From Youngiibacter multivorans (GTDB lineage Bacteria; Bacillota; Clostridia; Clostridiales; Clostridiaceae), in assembly GCF_017873395.1 (NCBI RefSeq), contig NZ_JAGGKC010000004.1, positions 62,001-126,000 of the forward strand: DNA of 64,000 nucleotides, written 5' to 3'. Within the stretch, counting starts at the first letter, position 1; every line of letters begins with the position of its first letter. The notes under the pieces are model-generated. The model was not told the DNA's origin, did no database searches, and worked only from the letters and a program-made list of their open reading frames with translations. The translations under genes were made by a program, and so were the position numbers. Below, one piece after another: positions 51,707 to 60,729 of the stretch.

Positions 51707-52783
51707 ATGAGCAGTATGAATCCTTTGATGCTAGTCATCATGTATGGAGGGACAACAACAAAGGTCGCCATATACAGCGGGGACAAAGATCTATATAAAG
51801 AGACAATTCGTCACTCACTGGATGAGATGAAGAGCTTTAAGACAGTCTGGGAGCAGTATGATGTCAGAAAGCGGGACATAACAGGCTGGGTCAATTCTAA
51901 GGGATTTAGAATTGACGAGTTTGATACTTATGTCAGCTGCTCAGGGTTAGTAAAGCCTTGTGAACCTGGAGTTTACGAAATTGATGAGAAAATGATAGAA
52001 GACTTCAAGACGGAAAAATACGGAATCCACACCAGCAATCCGGGATGCTGCTTGTGCTATGACCTTGGGAAAGAGTTCGGAAAGCCTGTCCTTACAGTAG
52101 ATCCGACAACTGATGTCAATATGATGAAGATCGCAACCTACTCAGGCCATCCGCTTATCCCGAGACCTAACTCCTACCATGTGCTTAACCAAAAGGCAAC
52201 AGCAAAATTCGCAAGTGAAAAATTGGGAAAGACGTATGAACAGGCAAATATCATTGTTGCCCATATCGGCAGCGGCATTACTGTCGGAGCACATCATCAA
52301 GGCAAGGTAATTGATGTCAACAACGGCATTGAGAGCGACGGACCATTCTCACCGGTAAGGACAGGAGCCCTTCCTGTCGGTCCACTTGTGGACCTGTGTT
52401 ATTCAGGCAAGTACACGAGGCAGGAAGTGCATAACATGCTGGGGGTTGAGGGAGGTCTTGCCGCATATCTCGGTACTTCGGACGGAATTGAAATAGAAAG
52501 CCGTATCCAGAACAGAGACGAGGAAGCAAGGATTGCAGTGGAAGCCATGGCTTACCAGGTGGCAAAGGAGATCGGTGCAAGATCTGTCACGCTTCGCGGA
52601 GAAGTTGATGCAATTGCGATAACCGGTGGCCTGGCAAACTGGAAACGAGTCGTCGATTTAATCACTGACTGGGTCAAACATATTTCTCCTGTTTATGTTT
52701 ACCCTGGCGAAAATGAGTTGGAATCATTGGCAGCTGGAGCACTAAGGTATCTCCGGGGAGAAGAAGAACTTAAGAAATACTAG
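51707..52783 (+). CDS. Butyrate kinase-type acyl kinase, copy 2 (divergent)
   Basis: A 358-residue ASKHA kinase of the Buk family. The phosphate loops YGGTTTKVAIYSG, HIGSGITVGAHHQGKVIDVNNG and ITGGLANWKRV are intact. The substrate-side signature VSRGG reads VSCSG here, and the HASN-G region is HTSNPGCCLCYD, so the acyl group is probably not butyrate. ATG follows CAGGGGG. With ptb just downstream it would convert an acyl-CoA made by BKACE to the acid plus ATP. Confidence 0.85.
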   Translation: MSSMNPLMLVIMYGGTTTKVAIYSGDKDLYKETIRHSLDEMKSFKTVWEQYDVRKRDITGWVNSKGFRIDEFDTYVSCSGLVKPCEPGVYEIDEKMIEDFKTEKYGIHTSNPGCCLCYDLGKEFGKPVLTVDPTTDVNMMKIATYSGHPLIPRPNSYHVLNQKATAKFASEKLGKTYEQANIIVAHIGSGITVGAHHQGKVIDVNNGIESDGPFSPVRTGALPVGPLVDLCYSGKYTRQEVHNMLGVEGGLAAYLGTSDGIEIESRIQNRDEEARIAVEAMAYQVAKEIGARSVTLRGEVDAIAITGGLANWKRVVDLITDWVKHISPVYVYPGENELESLAAGALRYLRGEEELKKY

Positions 52784-52797
52784 AGGATGGTGGAAAT

Positions 52798-53706
52798 ATG
52801 ATCAGTAGTTTTGAAGAACTTATTAAGGCTGTAAAGGGCCAGGGTAAAAAAACAATCGCCATAGCATGTGCAGGTGACGATGTCACTCTGGAAGCTGTCC
52901 GTGAAGTTGAGAGAATGGGAATTTCCGAATGCATCCTGATAGATAGCAGGGAAAAGATACAGAGAGCCGCAGAGAAAATAGGATACAAGGTAAAAGAGGA
53001 AAACATAGTCGAGGCAGGCAGTGATGCTGAGGCGGCAGCTATAGCAGTTGAATTGGTACGTTCAGGAAAAGCGGATTTGCCTATGAAGGGCAATATGCAG
53101 ACCAGTGACTACCTGCGTGCAGTCCTAAACAAAGAAAAGGGCTTACGTGGGAAAGGTGCCTTGTCACATGTTGCAGTATTTGAAAAACCGCAGGGCGGAT
53201 TACTTATTATTACGGACTGTGCCATGACTATAAACCCTGATCTGATGCAAAAGGTTGACCTTATAAACAATGCGGTTTCAGTTGCTATCGGGCTTGGCTG
53301 CGAGAAGGCAAAGGTTGCAGTTCTCTCATACCTGGAGACGGTAAATGTCAATTCCCAGTCCACTACGGATGCTGCAATACTCAGCAAGATGGGCGACCGA
53401 GGTCAGATAAAGAATGCGGTAATCGACGGCCCGCTGGCTTTCGACAATGCAGTATTCCATGAAGCTGCAAAGCACAAGGGGATTGAAAGTGAAGTTGCCG
53501 GTCAGGCAGATGTTTTACTGGTTCCAAATATCGAAGTGGGGAATACATTATACAAGTCATTATCGATGATGGCGCAGCTTAAGGCAGCCGGGGTCGTTGC
53601 CGGAGCGATAGTTCCTGTGATTCAGGCTCCCCGTGCGGATCCTATGGAATCAAAGATCAATTCAATTGCCTTAAGTCAGTATCTGCTGGAAAAAAGCAGG
53701 CGATAA
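52798..53706 (+). CDS. ptb: Phosphate butyryltransferase-type phosphotransacylase, copy 2
   Basis: A 302-residue Ptb-family enzyme. LPMKGNMQTSDYLRAVLNKEKGLRG, ITDCAMTINPDL, VAVLSYLETVNVNSQSTTDAA and the APRADPMESKINSIALS end are family blocks. It starts 15 bases after the kinase. It closes the operon. It is clearly diverged from copy 1, so this is not a recent duplication. Confidence 0.88.
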   Translation: MISSFEELIKAVKGQGKKTIAIACAGDDVTLEAVREVERMGISECILIDSREKIQRAAEKIGYKVKEENIVEAGSDAEAAAIAVELVRSGKADLPMKGNMQTSDYLRAVLNKEKGLRGKGALSHVAVFEKPQGGLLIITDCAMTINPDLMQKVDLINNAVSVAIGLGCEKAKVAVLSYLETVNVNSQSTTDAAILSKMGDRGQIKNAVIDGPLAFDNAVFHEAAKHKGIESEVAGQADVLLVPNIEVGNTLYKSLSMMAQLKAAGVVAGAIVPVIQAPRADPMESKINSIALSQYLLEKSRR

Positions 53707-53788
53707 GACAGTCTGTCATACTGGTGCAATTGAATACTTAGTATTCCCCGGATTCAGATTTCCTGAACTGAAGTTACCGATAAAATGC

Positions 53789-53833
53789 CAGAAGGTCAGC
53801 TATCCAATACTGGAAAGCTGACCTTCTGTTTCT
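53789..53833. terminator. Bidirectional terminator between ptb and ptsG
   Basis: CAGAAGGTCAGC / GCTGACCTTCTG 12-bp stem with an inner TCCA / TGGA pairing. Confidence 0.85.
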
Positions 53834-53842
53834 TGCCTTAAT

Positions 53843-55825
53843 TTATCTGACTATAAGGACATCCGTATCCTTGGATACATTGCCTTCAGCAATTATCTCC
53901 ATGGACTTTACTACATCCATGTTTGTAACTACTACTTCAGTCATGCTGGATTTTGCCTCTTTCCTTACAAGGTCAAGGTCAACCTCCATGATTGGAGTTC
54001 CGATGACGACATCCTGTCCTATTTCTGCAAGTCTCTTGAAGCCTCTGCCACCCATCTTTACTGTGTCGATTCCGATGTGGATGAGAACCTCAAGTCCTGT
54101 TTCTGTAACTATTGCTATGGCGTGGTTTGTCTCGAATATGTGGGCTATGTTTCCAGCAACTGGTGCTGTAACAAGACCTTCAGTCGGGTCAATTGCAAAT
54201 CCGTCACCGATCATCTTTTCTGCGAAGAGAGCATCTGGCACTTCTTCAAGCTTTGCGAGCCTTCCCTTCATTGGTGAGCTGAATATGGTTTCCTTAGTAA
54301 GCTCTTTTACTGCTTCTTTTGTTTCAGCTACTTCTTCGGCAACCACTGCATATGCACCTGGGTTCGCCATGACTGCCTTTATTTCATCCTTGATGCCTTC
54401 AGCGGCAGTTCCGAATATTACCTGTATTCCGGTAGTTCCGACTTCAAGCACTCCTGCTGAGCCAAGTGCCTTGAGCCTTGCCTTGTCGACCTTTGCAGTG
54501 TCGCCAACCTCAAGCCTGAGCCTTGTTATGCAGGCATCTATGGCCTTTATGTTGTCTGTTCCGCCAAGTGCCTTGAGTATCTCAACAGCCCTTCCAGTAA
54601 CTGGAATTTCTATTGCAGTTTCTTCTGATTCATCTCTGCCTGGAGTCTTCAAGTCAAATTTCTTGATCAGGTAGTAGAAGAGTGCAAAGTAAGCGATTCC
54701 GATGACAATACCGACTGGTATCAGCATCCATGGGTTTCCGGCATTTCCTGTGGATATGCTCACCGCAAAGTCTATGAGTGATGAGGTGAATGTCTCAGTA
54801 AGCCTTACATGGAATATGTTCATGAACATTCCGCCTACGAAAGCAAGGGATATATGCGCTATGTAGAGGGCAGGTGCTGCGAACATGAATGCGAATTCTA
54901 TTGGCTCGGTTATTCCTGTGATGATGGAGGTAAGTGCTGCTGTAAGCATTACACCGCCGATGGCCTTCCTGTTCTTAGGAAGAGCGGTCTTGTACATTGC
55001 GAATGCTGCTGCAGGAAGTCCGAAAATCTTGAGTGGATACTCTGCTGCAGTGATGTTGCCGGCTGTTGGGTCTCCTGCGAAGAATCTTGCGATTTCTCCT
55101 ACATAGACCTGTCCGTCAGGAGCCGTGAACTGTCCGAACTGTGTGGTGAATGGAGTTTTGAAAACGTGATGGAGTCCTGTTGGTATGAGTGCCCTGTTAC
55201 CGAAAGCGTATATCGCTCCGCCAAGCTTGAATCCGCCTATTTCAGCAGTGATAGCAAGCTGTCCAAGGTAGTTAATACCATCCTGTATCGGAGGCCATAC
55301 GAAGCCAAGGATTACTCCCAGCAGTATGGATACTATTACCATTATGATTGGGACGAGTCTCTTGCCTTCAAAGAAGCCAAGTACCGGATGAAGCTTTGTC
55401 TTGTAGTATTTAGTATATATCTTTGCTGCGATAAGACCGATTATGATACCGCTGAACACTCCCATGTTGATGGGATCCGCAAGGTTCTGTGCTGCTGACA
55501 TGATGTCAAGCACCTTGATGAGAACTACATATCCAACTGCGGCTGCAAGTCCGGATACAGCTTCACCAGCAGTGAAGCCTATTGCTACACCGATCGCGAA
55601 AATAATGGGAAGGTTCTCAAACACGACAAGTCCGCCTGAGAAAAGCACCTTGACAAATGTTGCAAGAATTGGGTTTGAAGCTAAGGCTTCAGCACCTACG
55701 GCCTGCTCGATTATTCTGGAGAAAGCGACCATGAGACCGGCTGCTGGAAGAACTGATACTGGAAGCATTAATGACTTTCCGACCTTCTGCAGTACTGCGA
55801 AGAAACCACTGGATTTTTTAGACAT
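53843..55825 (-). CDS. ptsG: PTS glucose-family permease, EIICBA fusion
   Basis: A 660-residue phosphotransferase permease: EIIC membrane domain (about 1-390) with GLHHVFKTPF and GITEPIEFAFMF, EIIB (about 410-490) with the phosphorylated Cys in DACITRLRLEV, and EIIA (about 520-660) with the active His in LIHIGIDTVKMGG. Glucose is the likely sugar, N-acetylglucosamine an alternative. The start at 55825 follows GAGGAGG; the longer frame to 55864 begins inside the attenuator hairpin. Regulation is by GlcT through the leader. Confidence 0.9.
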   Translation of the reverse strand: MSKKSSGFFAVLQKVGKSLMLPVSVLPAAGLMVAFSRIIEQAVGAEALASNPILATFVKVLFSGGLVVFENLPIIFAIGVAIGFTAGEAVSGLAAAVGYVVLIKVLDIMSAAQNLADPINMGVFSGIIIGLIAAKIYTKYYKTKLHPVLGFFEGKRLVPIIMVIVSILLGVILGFVWPPIQDGINYLGQLAITAEIGGFKLGGAIYAFGNRALIPTGLHHVFKTPFTTQFGQFTAPDGQVYVGEIARFFAGDPTAGNITAAEYPLKIFGLPAAAFAMYKTALPKNRKAIGGVMLTAALTSIITGITEPIEFAFMFAAPALYIAHISLAFVGGMFMNIFHVRLTETFTSSLIDFAVSISTGNAGNPWMLIPVGIVIGIAYFALFYYLIKKFDLKTPGRDESEETAIEIPVTGRAVEILKALGGTDNIKAIDACITRLRLEVGDTAKVDKARLKALGSAGVLEVGTTGIQVIFGTAAEGIKDEIKAVMANPGAYAVVAEEVAETKEAVKELTKETIFSSPMKGRLAKLEEVPDALFAEKMIGDGFAIDPTEGLVTAPVAGNIAHIFETNHAIAIVTETGLEVLIHIGIDTVKMGGRGFKRLAEIGQDVVIGTPIMEVDLDLVRKEAKSSMTEVVVTNMDVVKSMEIIAEGNVSKDTDVLIVR

Positions 55826-55858
55826 TGTTTTTCCTCCTCTTTTTTGTGATATCAAAAA

Positions 55859-55924
55859 AGGCATGAACCCATTATCTGGTATCCAAAGAAAGTCCTTTGG
55901 ACATCAGATAATGAACTCATGCCT
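55859..55924 (-). terminator. Attenuator hairpin between glcT and ptsG
   Basis: On the minus strand a long hairpin with outer stem AGGCATGA / TCATGCCT, inner ATTATCTG / CAGATAAT pairing and a T-run. It lies between the antiterminator gene and ptsG, where BglG/GlcT-type proteins bind a RAT hairpin. The exact RAT element was not identified. Confidence 0.75.
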
Positions 55925-55935
55925 GATCGAATCAG

Positions 55936-56778
55936 TTACACGCCTTTGCGGGAGCTCCTCAGCTTATACAGGTGGAGAGCGATATACCCTATTTCGTTTT
56001 CAGGTACAACTATACCAATATTCTTTTCTAAAATCAAGCCTATATTTTCAGAAATTTTATATTCGAATGCAAAATCTTTTTTCATCCTGTCCAGAAGCAC
56101 GTTGTCGATGGTCTCTTTCCTGGAACAGCGCTCAAGCATGGCCCGAAGATGTGACATGAGCCTCACGGAGTCGAATGAATCCTCCTCAAGAGAAATCCCA
56201 AGCTTGTCCTCGATGTAGGGGATCACCTGGCTGAGTGCCTTGACATACTTCATTGAGGCCCCTGTCCTTCCGGAAAGCCTGCCGCCGTGAAGGTGCAGCG
56301 CAATGAAGCCTGTCTCGCTTTCAGGTATATCGATTCCGAGCCTGTCGCGTATGAGCCTTACCGCCTTTGCAGCCACAGCATATTCCTGCCTGTACATCAT
56401 CCTGGTCTCGACAAGGAACGGATTTACCACTCCAATGCCTTCTTTGATCCTTCTTACAGCGAAGCTTATATGGTCAACGAGACCCAGGTGGGTATCGGCA
56501 TGAAGTTTCTCCTTGAAATCCTCCTCAGCCATCCTTATGATGTCCTCGGTTATGGTAAGGAGCCTGTGGTCCACGTTCTCAAGCAGGTTCTCGTACTGCT
56601 GCCTGTTCTTCTCATCAACCATTATGAAGACATTCTCTATCATCTTGGACTCTGGGATCCGGTCGCCCCGTTTCTTGTCAAAGCCAATCCCTCTCCCGAT
56701 AAGTATATAGTCAGTGTCTTCTTTCGTGACGAGCACCGCATTGTTGTTGAATGACTTCTTTACTGAGTACTGGTTCAC
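55936..56778 (-). CDS. glcT: BglG/GlcT-family transcriptional antiterminator
   Basis: A 280-residue antiterminator: RNA-binding CAT domain (about 1-55, QYSVKKSFNNNAVLVT), PRD1 (about 65-170, with the phosphorylatable His in DTHLGLVDHI) and PRD2 (about 175-278, with EIGYIALHLY). It is the gene before ptsG and should prevent termination at the leader hairpin when glucose is transported. ATG follows GGAGGTGTCAACG. Confidence 0.9.
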   Translation of the reverse strand: MNQYSVKKSFNNNAVLVTKEDTDYILIGRGIGFDKKRGDRIPESKMIENVFIMVDEKNRQQYENLLENVDHRLLTITEDIIRMAEEDFKEKLHADTHLGLVDHISFAVRRIKEGIGVVNPFLVETRMMYRQEYAVAAKAVRLIRDRLGIDIPESETGFIALHLHGGRLSGRTGASMKYVKALSQVIPYIEDKLGISLEEDSFDSVRLMSHLRAMLERCSRKETIDNVLLDRMKKDFAFEYKISENIGLILEKNIGIVVPENEIGYIALHLYKLRSSRKGV

Positions 56779-56812
56779 GTTGACACCTCCGGAGATGATT
56801 GCAGTCGGTTAG

Positions 56813-56841
56813 ATTCTAATTTCACGTCAGTGTTTTGTCAA
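56813..56841 (-). promoter_or_regulatory. Promoter of glcT
   Basis: On the minus strand TTGACA, 17-bp spacer, TAGAAT. Confidence 0.8.
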
Positions 56842-56872
56842 CAGGAAAATTTTCAAATACGTTGAACTGCAA

Positions 56873-57565
56873 TCAATCCTCAGATTTAACCGATGAAAGC
56901 CTGAGGATTGCCGTTATGAACAGGTGCATGGCTGCAAATGCAAGTATTACGTAGATTGCATCCAGGGTCAGGCCGTCCTTCAGCCATTTTAGTATGGCAA
57001 GAGGTTCCTTGAGCAGATCCCAGGAATTGAACCTTAGGAATCGTCCGATATAGATGGCAAAGCCAGTGAGCAGGCTGACGATAATTATGAACACCACGCG
57101 TCCGAAGGCGGGCTTTTCCTTGAAGATTGCCTTTTCGACCCTGGTAATGGACATGTATCCGGATGCGACCCCGTAGAATACAGCGCATACGGTGAGGGCG
57201 AATGAAATCCATAGTCCCAGGTCAAGCACGTATTCGACCTTCATCCCGAACAGGCTGGTTCCATCAGCAGAAGCTTTATAGAAGGTCTGCAGAGAAAAAT
57301 GTATGAAATCTGTGACCATATACATTGCATTCGGATAGAAAAGTAGCCAGACAAGGATGAAGAAAGGAAAAAGGACTTTGGAATAGTAAACTGTGTCATT
57401 CTTTGAAAGTAAGAGCGATGAAAAGTAGGGGACAAGAGCCAGGCCAATGTTCCACACAAGGTAACTCCTGCCGGGGTCAAGCTTCAGTATGGCCGCTGAG
57501 AGTACTGCTGCAAATAGAATCATGACTAATGCTTCGTTCCGTAGCTTCAATTTACACACCGCCAT
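56873..57565 (-). CDS. DUF1361 membrane protein
   Basis: A 230-residue protein with about seven predicted membrane helices. NIGLALVPYFSSLLL, LFYPNAMYMVTDFIHF and IGRFLRFNSWDLLKEP are the DUF1361 family signatures. Function is unknown. It lies upstream of glcT in the same direction but with its own gap, so it is probably a separate unit. Confidence 0.87.
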   Translation of the reverse strand: MAVCKLKLRNEALVMILFAAVLSAAILKLDPGRSYLVWNIGLALVPYFSSLLLSKNDTVYYSKVLFPFFILVWLLFYPNAMYMVTDFIHFSLQTFYKASADGTSLFGMKVEYVLDLGLWISFALTVCAVFYGVASGYMSITRVEKAIFKEKPAFGRVVFIIIVSLLTGFAIYIGRFLRFNSWDLLKEPLAILKWLKDGLTLDAIYVILAFAAMHLFITAILRLSSVKSED

Positions 57566-57714
57566 TCAAAAATTATAAGTTCTACTCCATTCTACCATTA
57601 TTGGTTCTGTTTGTCCTTTAGGGGCTCTTGCAATGATTTACAAGCAGTTTACATAAGACTAATTGCATACAATTGATTTTTGCTGTATATTGGAAGAAAG
57701 AGGAGTTGATCATT

Positions 57715-58128
57715 TTGAAACCAAAAGTCGCGTTCATATGCGTACACAATTCCTGCAGGAGCCAGATGGCTGAAGCGCTTGGAAAGCAGCTTGCTTCCGA
57801 CGCCTTCGATTCATACTCAGCAGGTACAGAAACAAAGCCAAGGATAAACCAGGATGCAGTCAGGATAATTAAGTCACTTTACAATATAGACATGGAGCTC
57901 AGCCAGACATCGAAGCTCATTGATGACATACCGAAGGATATAGACATAGTCATAACCATGGGCTGCAACGTTGAATGCCCGTATCTCCCTTCAAAGCACC
58001 GTGAGGACTGGGGCCTCGACGACCCGTCAGGCAAAGCTGATGACGAGTTCATAAGGACTGCGAAAATAATAGAGGAAAAGGTCATGGACCTGAGAAAAAG
58101 GGTGCTTGAAGAAGGTCTCGGAAAATGA
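57715..58128 (+). CDS. arsC: Thioredoxin-type arsenate reductase
   Basis: A 137-residue low-molecular-weight-phosphatase-fold protein. The P-loop IRxCVHNSCRSQMAEA (here ICVHNSCRSQM) and further cysteines in TMGCNVECP fit the ArsC enzymes that use a Cys triad with thioredoxin. It reduces arsenate to arsenite. The TTG at 57715 is preferred: GAGGAG lies upstream and the protein starts at the expected first strand. The last four bases overlap the ArsD-like gene. Confidence 0.87.
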   Translation: MKPKVAFICVHNSCRSQMAEALGKQLASDAFDSYSAGTETKPRINQDAVRIIKSLYNIDMELSQTSKLIDDIPKDIDIVITMGCNVECPYLPSKHREDWGLDDPSGKADDEFIRTAKIIEEKVMDLRKRVLEEGLGK

Positions 58129-58421
58129 TAAGGATATACGAGCCTGACATATGCGTCTCAATGGCCTGTGGAATGGAAAGGGAAGAGGAGCTGAAGGATC
58201 TGGCAAGGTTTGTAAGGCAGCTTCGAAAAGAAGGCATCGACATCATGAGATACAATTATACCCTTCACAAGGAGAGATTCCTTGAAGAACCACTGGTTAA
58301 AGGATATGATTTTGAAGCGCCGGACAGCCAGCCTGTGACTGTTGCTTTTGGAGAAATCGTCATTTCCGGAAGATATCCTGACATAGATGAACTAAGGAAG
58401 CTTGTGAAAAGGGCAAAATGA
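58125..58421 (+). CDS. ArsD-like arsenic metallochaperone
   Basis: A 98-residue protein with the ArsD pattern: a YEPDICVSMACGM N-terminus, the LRKEGIDIMRYNYTLHKERFLEEPLV middle, and the ISGRYPDIDELRKLV end. Classic ArsD has adjacent Cys12-Cys13 plus Cys18; here only Cys10 and Cys15 occur, so the vicinal pair is lost. No arsenite pump or ArsA is found in the window. Confidence 0.78.
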   Translation: MIRIYEPDICVSMACGMEREEELKDLARFVRQLRKEGIDIMRYNYTLHKERFLEEPLVKGYDFEAPDSQPVTVAFGEIVISGRYPDIDELRKLVKRAK

Positions 58422-58469
58422 TTCGAAAAATGTGAGTTTCAGTTACATAACATAAGATATGGAAACCAA

Positions 58470-58496
58470 AAGCCGAAGATTTGCAGTCTTCGGCTT
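58470..58496. terminator. Hairpin after the ars genes
   Basis: AAGCCGAAGA / TCTTCGGCTT 10-bp perfect stem; the T-run is weak on the + strand. Confidence 0.65.
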
Positions 58497-58603
58497 AAAA
58501 ATTACCTGAATTTTACAAATGCAAAGGTTTCCGCAGTTTCTTCTCATTTGGCTCAGTATGATATATGATTAGTGTAAGTATTAACGAAGATGGAGATGGT
58601 TTG

Positions 58604-60592
58604 ATGAACGGGGGAGTAACAGACAGGATTTGCACCAAAGAAAGAGACATTGATTACCTTACGCTGCTTGCAAAGCAGTATCCGTCAATTAGCGATGCGA
58701 CAACAGAGATAGTGAACCTTCAGGCGATACTGGACCTTCCAAAAGGCACTGAACACTTCATATCTGATGTCCACGGCGAGTATGAGTCTTTCAGGCATGT
58801 CTTGAAGAATGCTTCAGGAGTCGTAAAGACAAAGATCAACGAGATTTTCGGGAATGCGCTGAGGGAGAGCGAAAAGCAGGACCTTGCAACTCTCATTTAC
58901 TATCCTGAGGAGAAGTTGGACCAGATCGATATCAGTGAAAGGGAGATGAAGGACTGGTATATAACAGCCCTATACAGGCTAATTCAGGTTGCAAAGAGAG
59001 TTTCATCGAAGTATACGAGATCGAAGGTAAGGAAGGCATTTCCGCCGGAGTTCGCCTATATCCTGGAAGAGCTTATTAATGAGAGTGAGGACAGGATTAA
59101 CAAGCAGGAATACTACAACAGGATCATTGAAACCATAGTCGAGCTCGACAGGGCGAAGGCGTTCATAGTTGCAATATCGAACCTGATCCAGAGGCTTTCC
59201 ATAGACAGGCTTCATATCATCGGGGACGTGTTCGACAGAGGACCTGGTGCTGACATAATAATGGATACATTGATATCCTACCATTCAATGGATTTCCAGT
59301 GGGGTAACCATGACATCATATGGATGGGAGCGGCAGCGGGAAGCCCTGCGCTCATATGCAATGTAATAAGGATAACAGCGAGATATGACAATCTGACCAT
59401 ACTTGAGGACAGGTACGGGATAAATCTTCTGCCCCTAGCACGGTTCGCATCAGAACACTACAGCGGTCATGACCTGAAGCCTTTCTGGCCAAAGGGAAGC
59501 GAATCCTTTGAGAAGAGCCAGAAGGAGCTTGAGATGACAGCCCTTATGCACAAGGCCATTTTTGTCATACAGATGAAGCTTGAAGGGCAGCTTATATACA
59601 GGCATCCTGAGTACAAGATGAATGACAGGATGATTCTTGACGTCATAGACTACGAGAAGGGTACTGTCATGATTGACGGAAAGGAGTACAAGCTCAGCAG
59701 CTGCGACTTCCCGACAATAGACCCAAAGAACCCATTCCTTCTTACCGACGATGAGAAGGACATGGTGGAGAGGCTTAAGAATTCCTTCCAGAATTCATAC
59801 AGGCTCAACGAGCATATGAGGACACTCTATTCTAAAGGCAGCATGTATCTTGTGTTCAATGCAAATCTTCTGATACACGGCTGCGTTCCGATGAACAGTG
59901 ACGGAACCTTCATGCCGGTAAATATAGATGGAGAGGAATGCGTTGGAAGGGATGCCATGGACAGGCTTGAAAGGCTTGCAAGGCAGGGCTACTACGACAA
60001 TGATCCCATAAGGAGGGAGGCCGGTCAGGATGCCATGTGGTATCTCTGGTGCGGACCTGCATCACCACTATTTGCCAAGAGCAAGATGGCTACCTTCGAG
60101 AGGTATTTCCTAGCAGAGAAGGAAACCCATAAGGAAGTTAACAACGACTACTACACTAACAGGGACAATGTGGAATGGATAGAGAAGATTCTCGAGGATT
60201 TTGACCTTGACCCCAATACATCGCATATGGTCAATGGCCATGTACCTGTCAAGGTTGTAAAGGGAGAAAGCCCGATAAAGGCAAATGGCAAGCTCCTGGT
60301 AATAGACGGAGGCTTCTCAAAGGCTTACCAGAAGGAAACCGGAATCGCAGGCTACACGCTTATTTACAACTCACACGGCCTGAAGCTTGTAAGCCATGAA
60401 CCCTTCGAATCAACAGCAAAGGCAATCGAGGAAGGCATGGACATCGTATCAACAATGGTAGTCCTTGAAAACCTCAGGGACAGACGAAGGGTTTCAGATA
60501 CAGATATTGGAAAGGATCTGAAGCTGCAGGTCGAGGACCTTCTGCAGCTGGTCACCGCCTACAGGAAGGGCTATATAATAGAGAAAAAGTAG
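58604..60592 (+). CDS. fbp: Fructose-1,6-bisphosphatase, class III
   Basis: A 662-residue class III FBPase, a gluconeogenic enzyme of Firmicutes. Metallophosphatase motifs are clear: HFISDVHGEYESF, HIIGDVFDRGPGAD, GNHDIIWMG and the later VNGHVPVK. Length is normal for the class. ATG 58604 is preferred because GGAG lies about ten bases upstream; ATG 58565 would add 13 residues. Single gene with a strong terminator. Confidence 0.93.
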   Translation: MNGGVTDRICTKERDIDYLTLLAKQYPSISDATTEIVNLQAILDLPKGTEHFISDVHGEYESFRHVLKNASGVVKTKINEIFGNALRESEKQDLATLIYYPEEKLDQIDISEREMKDWYITALYRLIQVAKRVSSKYTRSKVRKAFPPEFAYILEELINESEDRINKQEYYNRIIETIVELDRAKAFIVAISNLIQRLSIDRLHIIGDVFDRGPGADIIMDTLISYHSMDFQWGNHDIIWMGAAAGSPALICNVIRITARYDNLTILEDRYGINLLPLARFASEHYSGHDLKPFWPKGSESFEKSQKELEMTALMHKAIFVIQMKLEGQLIYRHPEYKMNDRMILDVIDYEKGTVMIDGKEYKLSSCDFPTIDPKNPFLLTDDEKDMVERLKNSFQNSYRLNEHMRTLYSKGSMYLVFNANLLIHGCVPMNSDGTFMPVNIDGEECVGRDAMDRLERLARQGYYDNDPIRREAGQDAMWYLWCGPASPLFAKSKMATFERYFLAEKETHKEVNNDYYTNRDNVEWIEKILEDFDLDPNTSHMVNGHVPVKVVKGESPIKANGKLLVIDGGFSKAYQKETGIAGYTLIYNSHGLKLVSHEPFESTAKAIEEGMDIVSTMVVLENLRDRRRVSDTDIGKDLKLQVEDLLQLVTAYRKGYIIEKK

Positions 60593-60597
60593 AAGGA

Positions 60598-60633
60598 AGG
60601 GTGCCGCTAGACTGTGGCACCCTGATTTTTTTA
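60598..60633 (+). terminator. Terminator of fbp
   Basis: AGGGTGCC / GGCACCCT stem followed by GATTTTTTT. Confidence 0.88.
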
Positions 60634-60729
60634 CATCTTCGATTATCATTAAGATCCTGTATGATATGATGGTATATAATAAGAGCAATAACTGAAGGTC
60701 AACATTTTAGTACATCAGGAGGTATGGTG

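Noticed and set aside
26057..53706. Recent duplication of the two buk-ptb pairs
   Set aside because: Same gene order, but the proteins differ strongly throughout, including substrate motifs, so the pairs are old paralogues or separate acquisitions.
53871..54674. 267-codon open frame opposite ptsG
   Set aside because: It is antisense to the well-supported EIICBA gene and its translation is low-complexity Ser/Thr-rich, a shadow of the codon bias.
54809..55498. 229-codon open frame opposite ptsG
   Set aside because: Antisense to the EIIC domain; Cys/Tyr/Glu-rich translation without any domain pattern.
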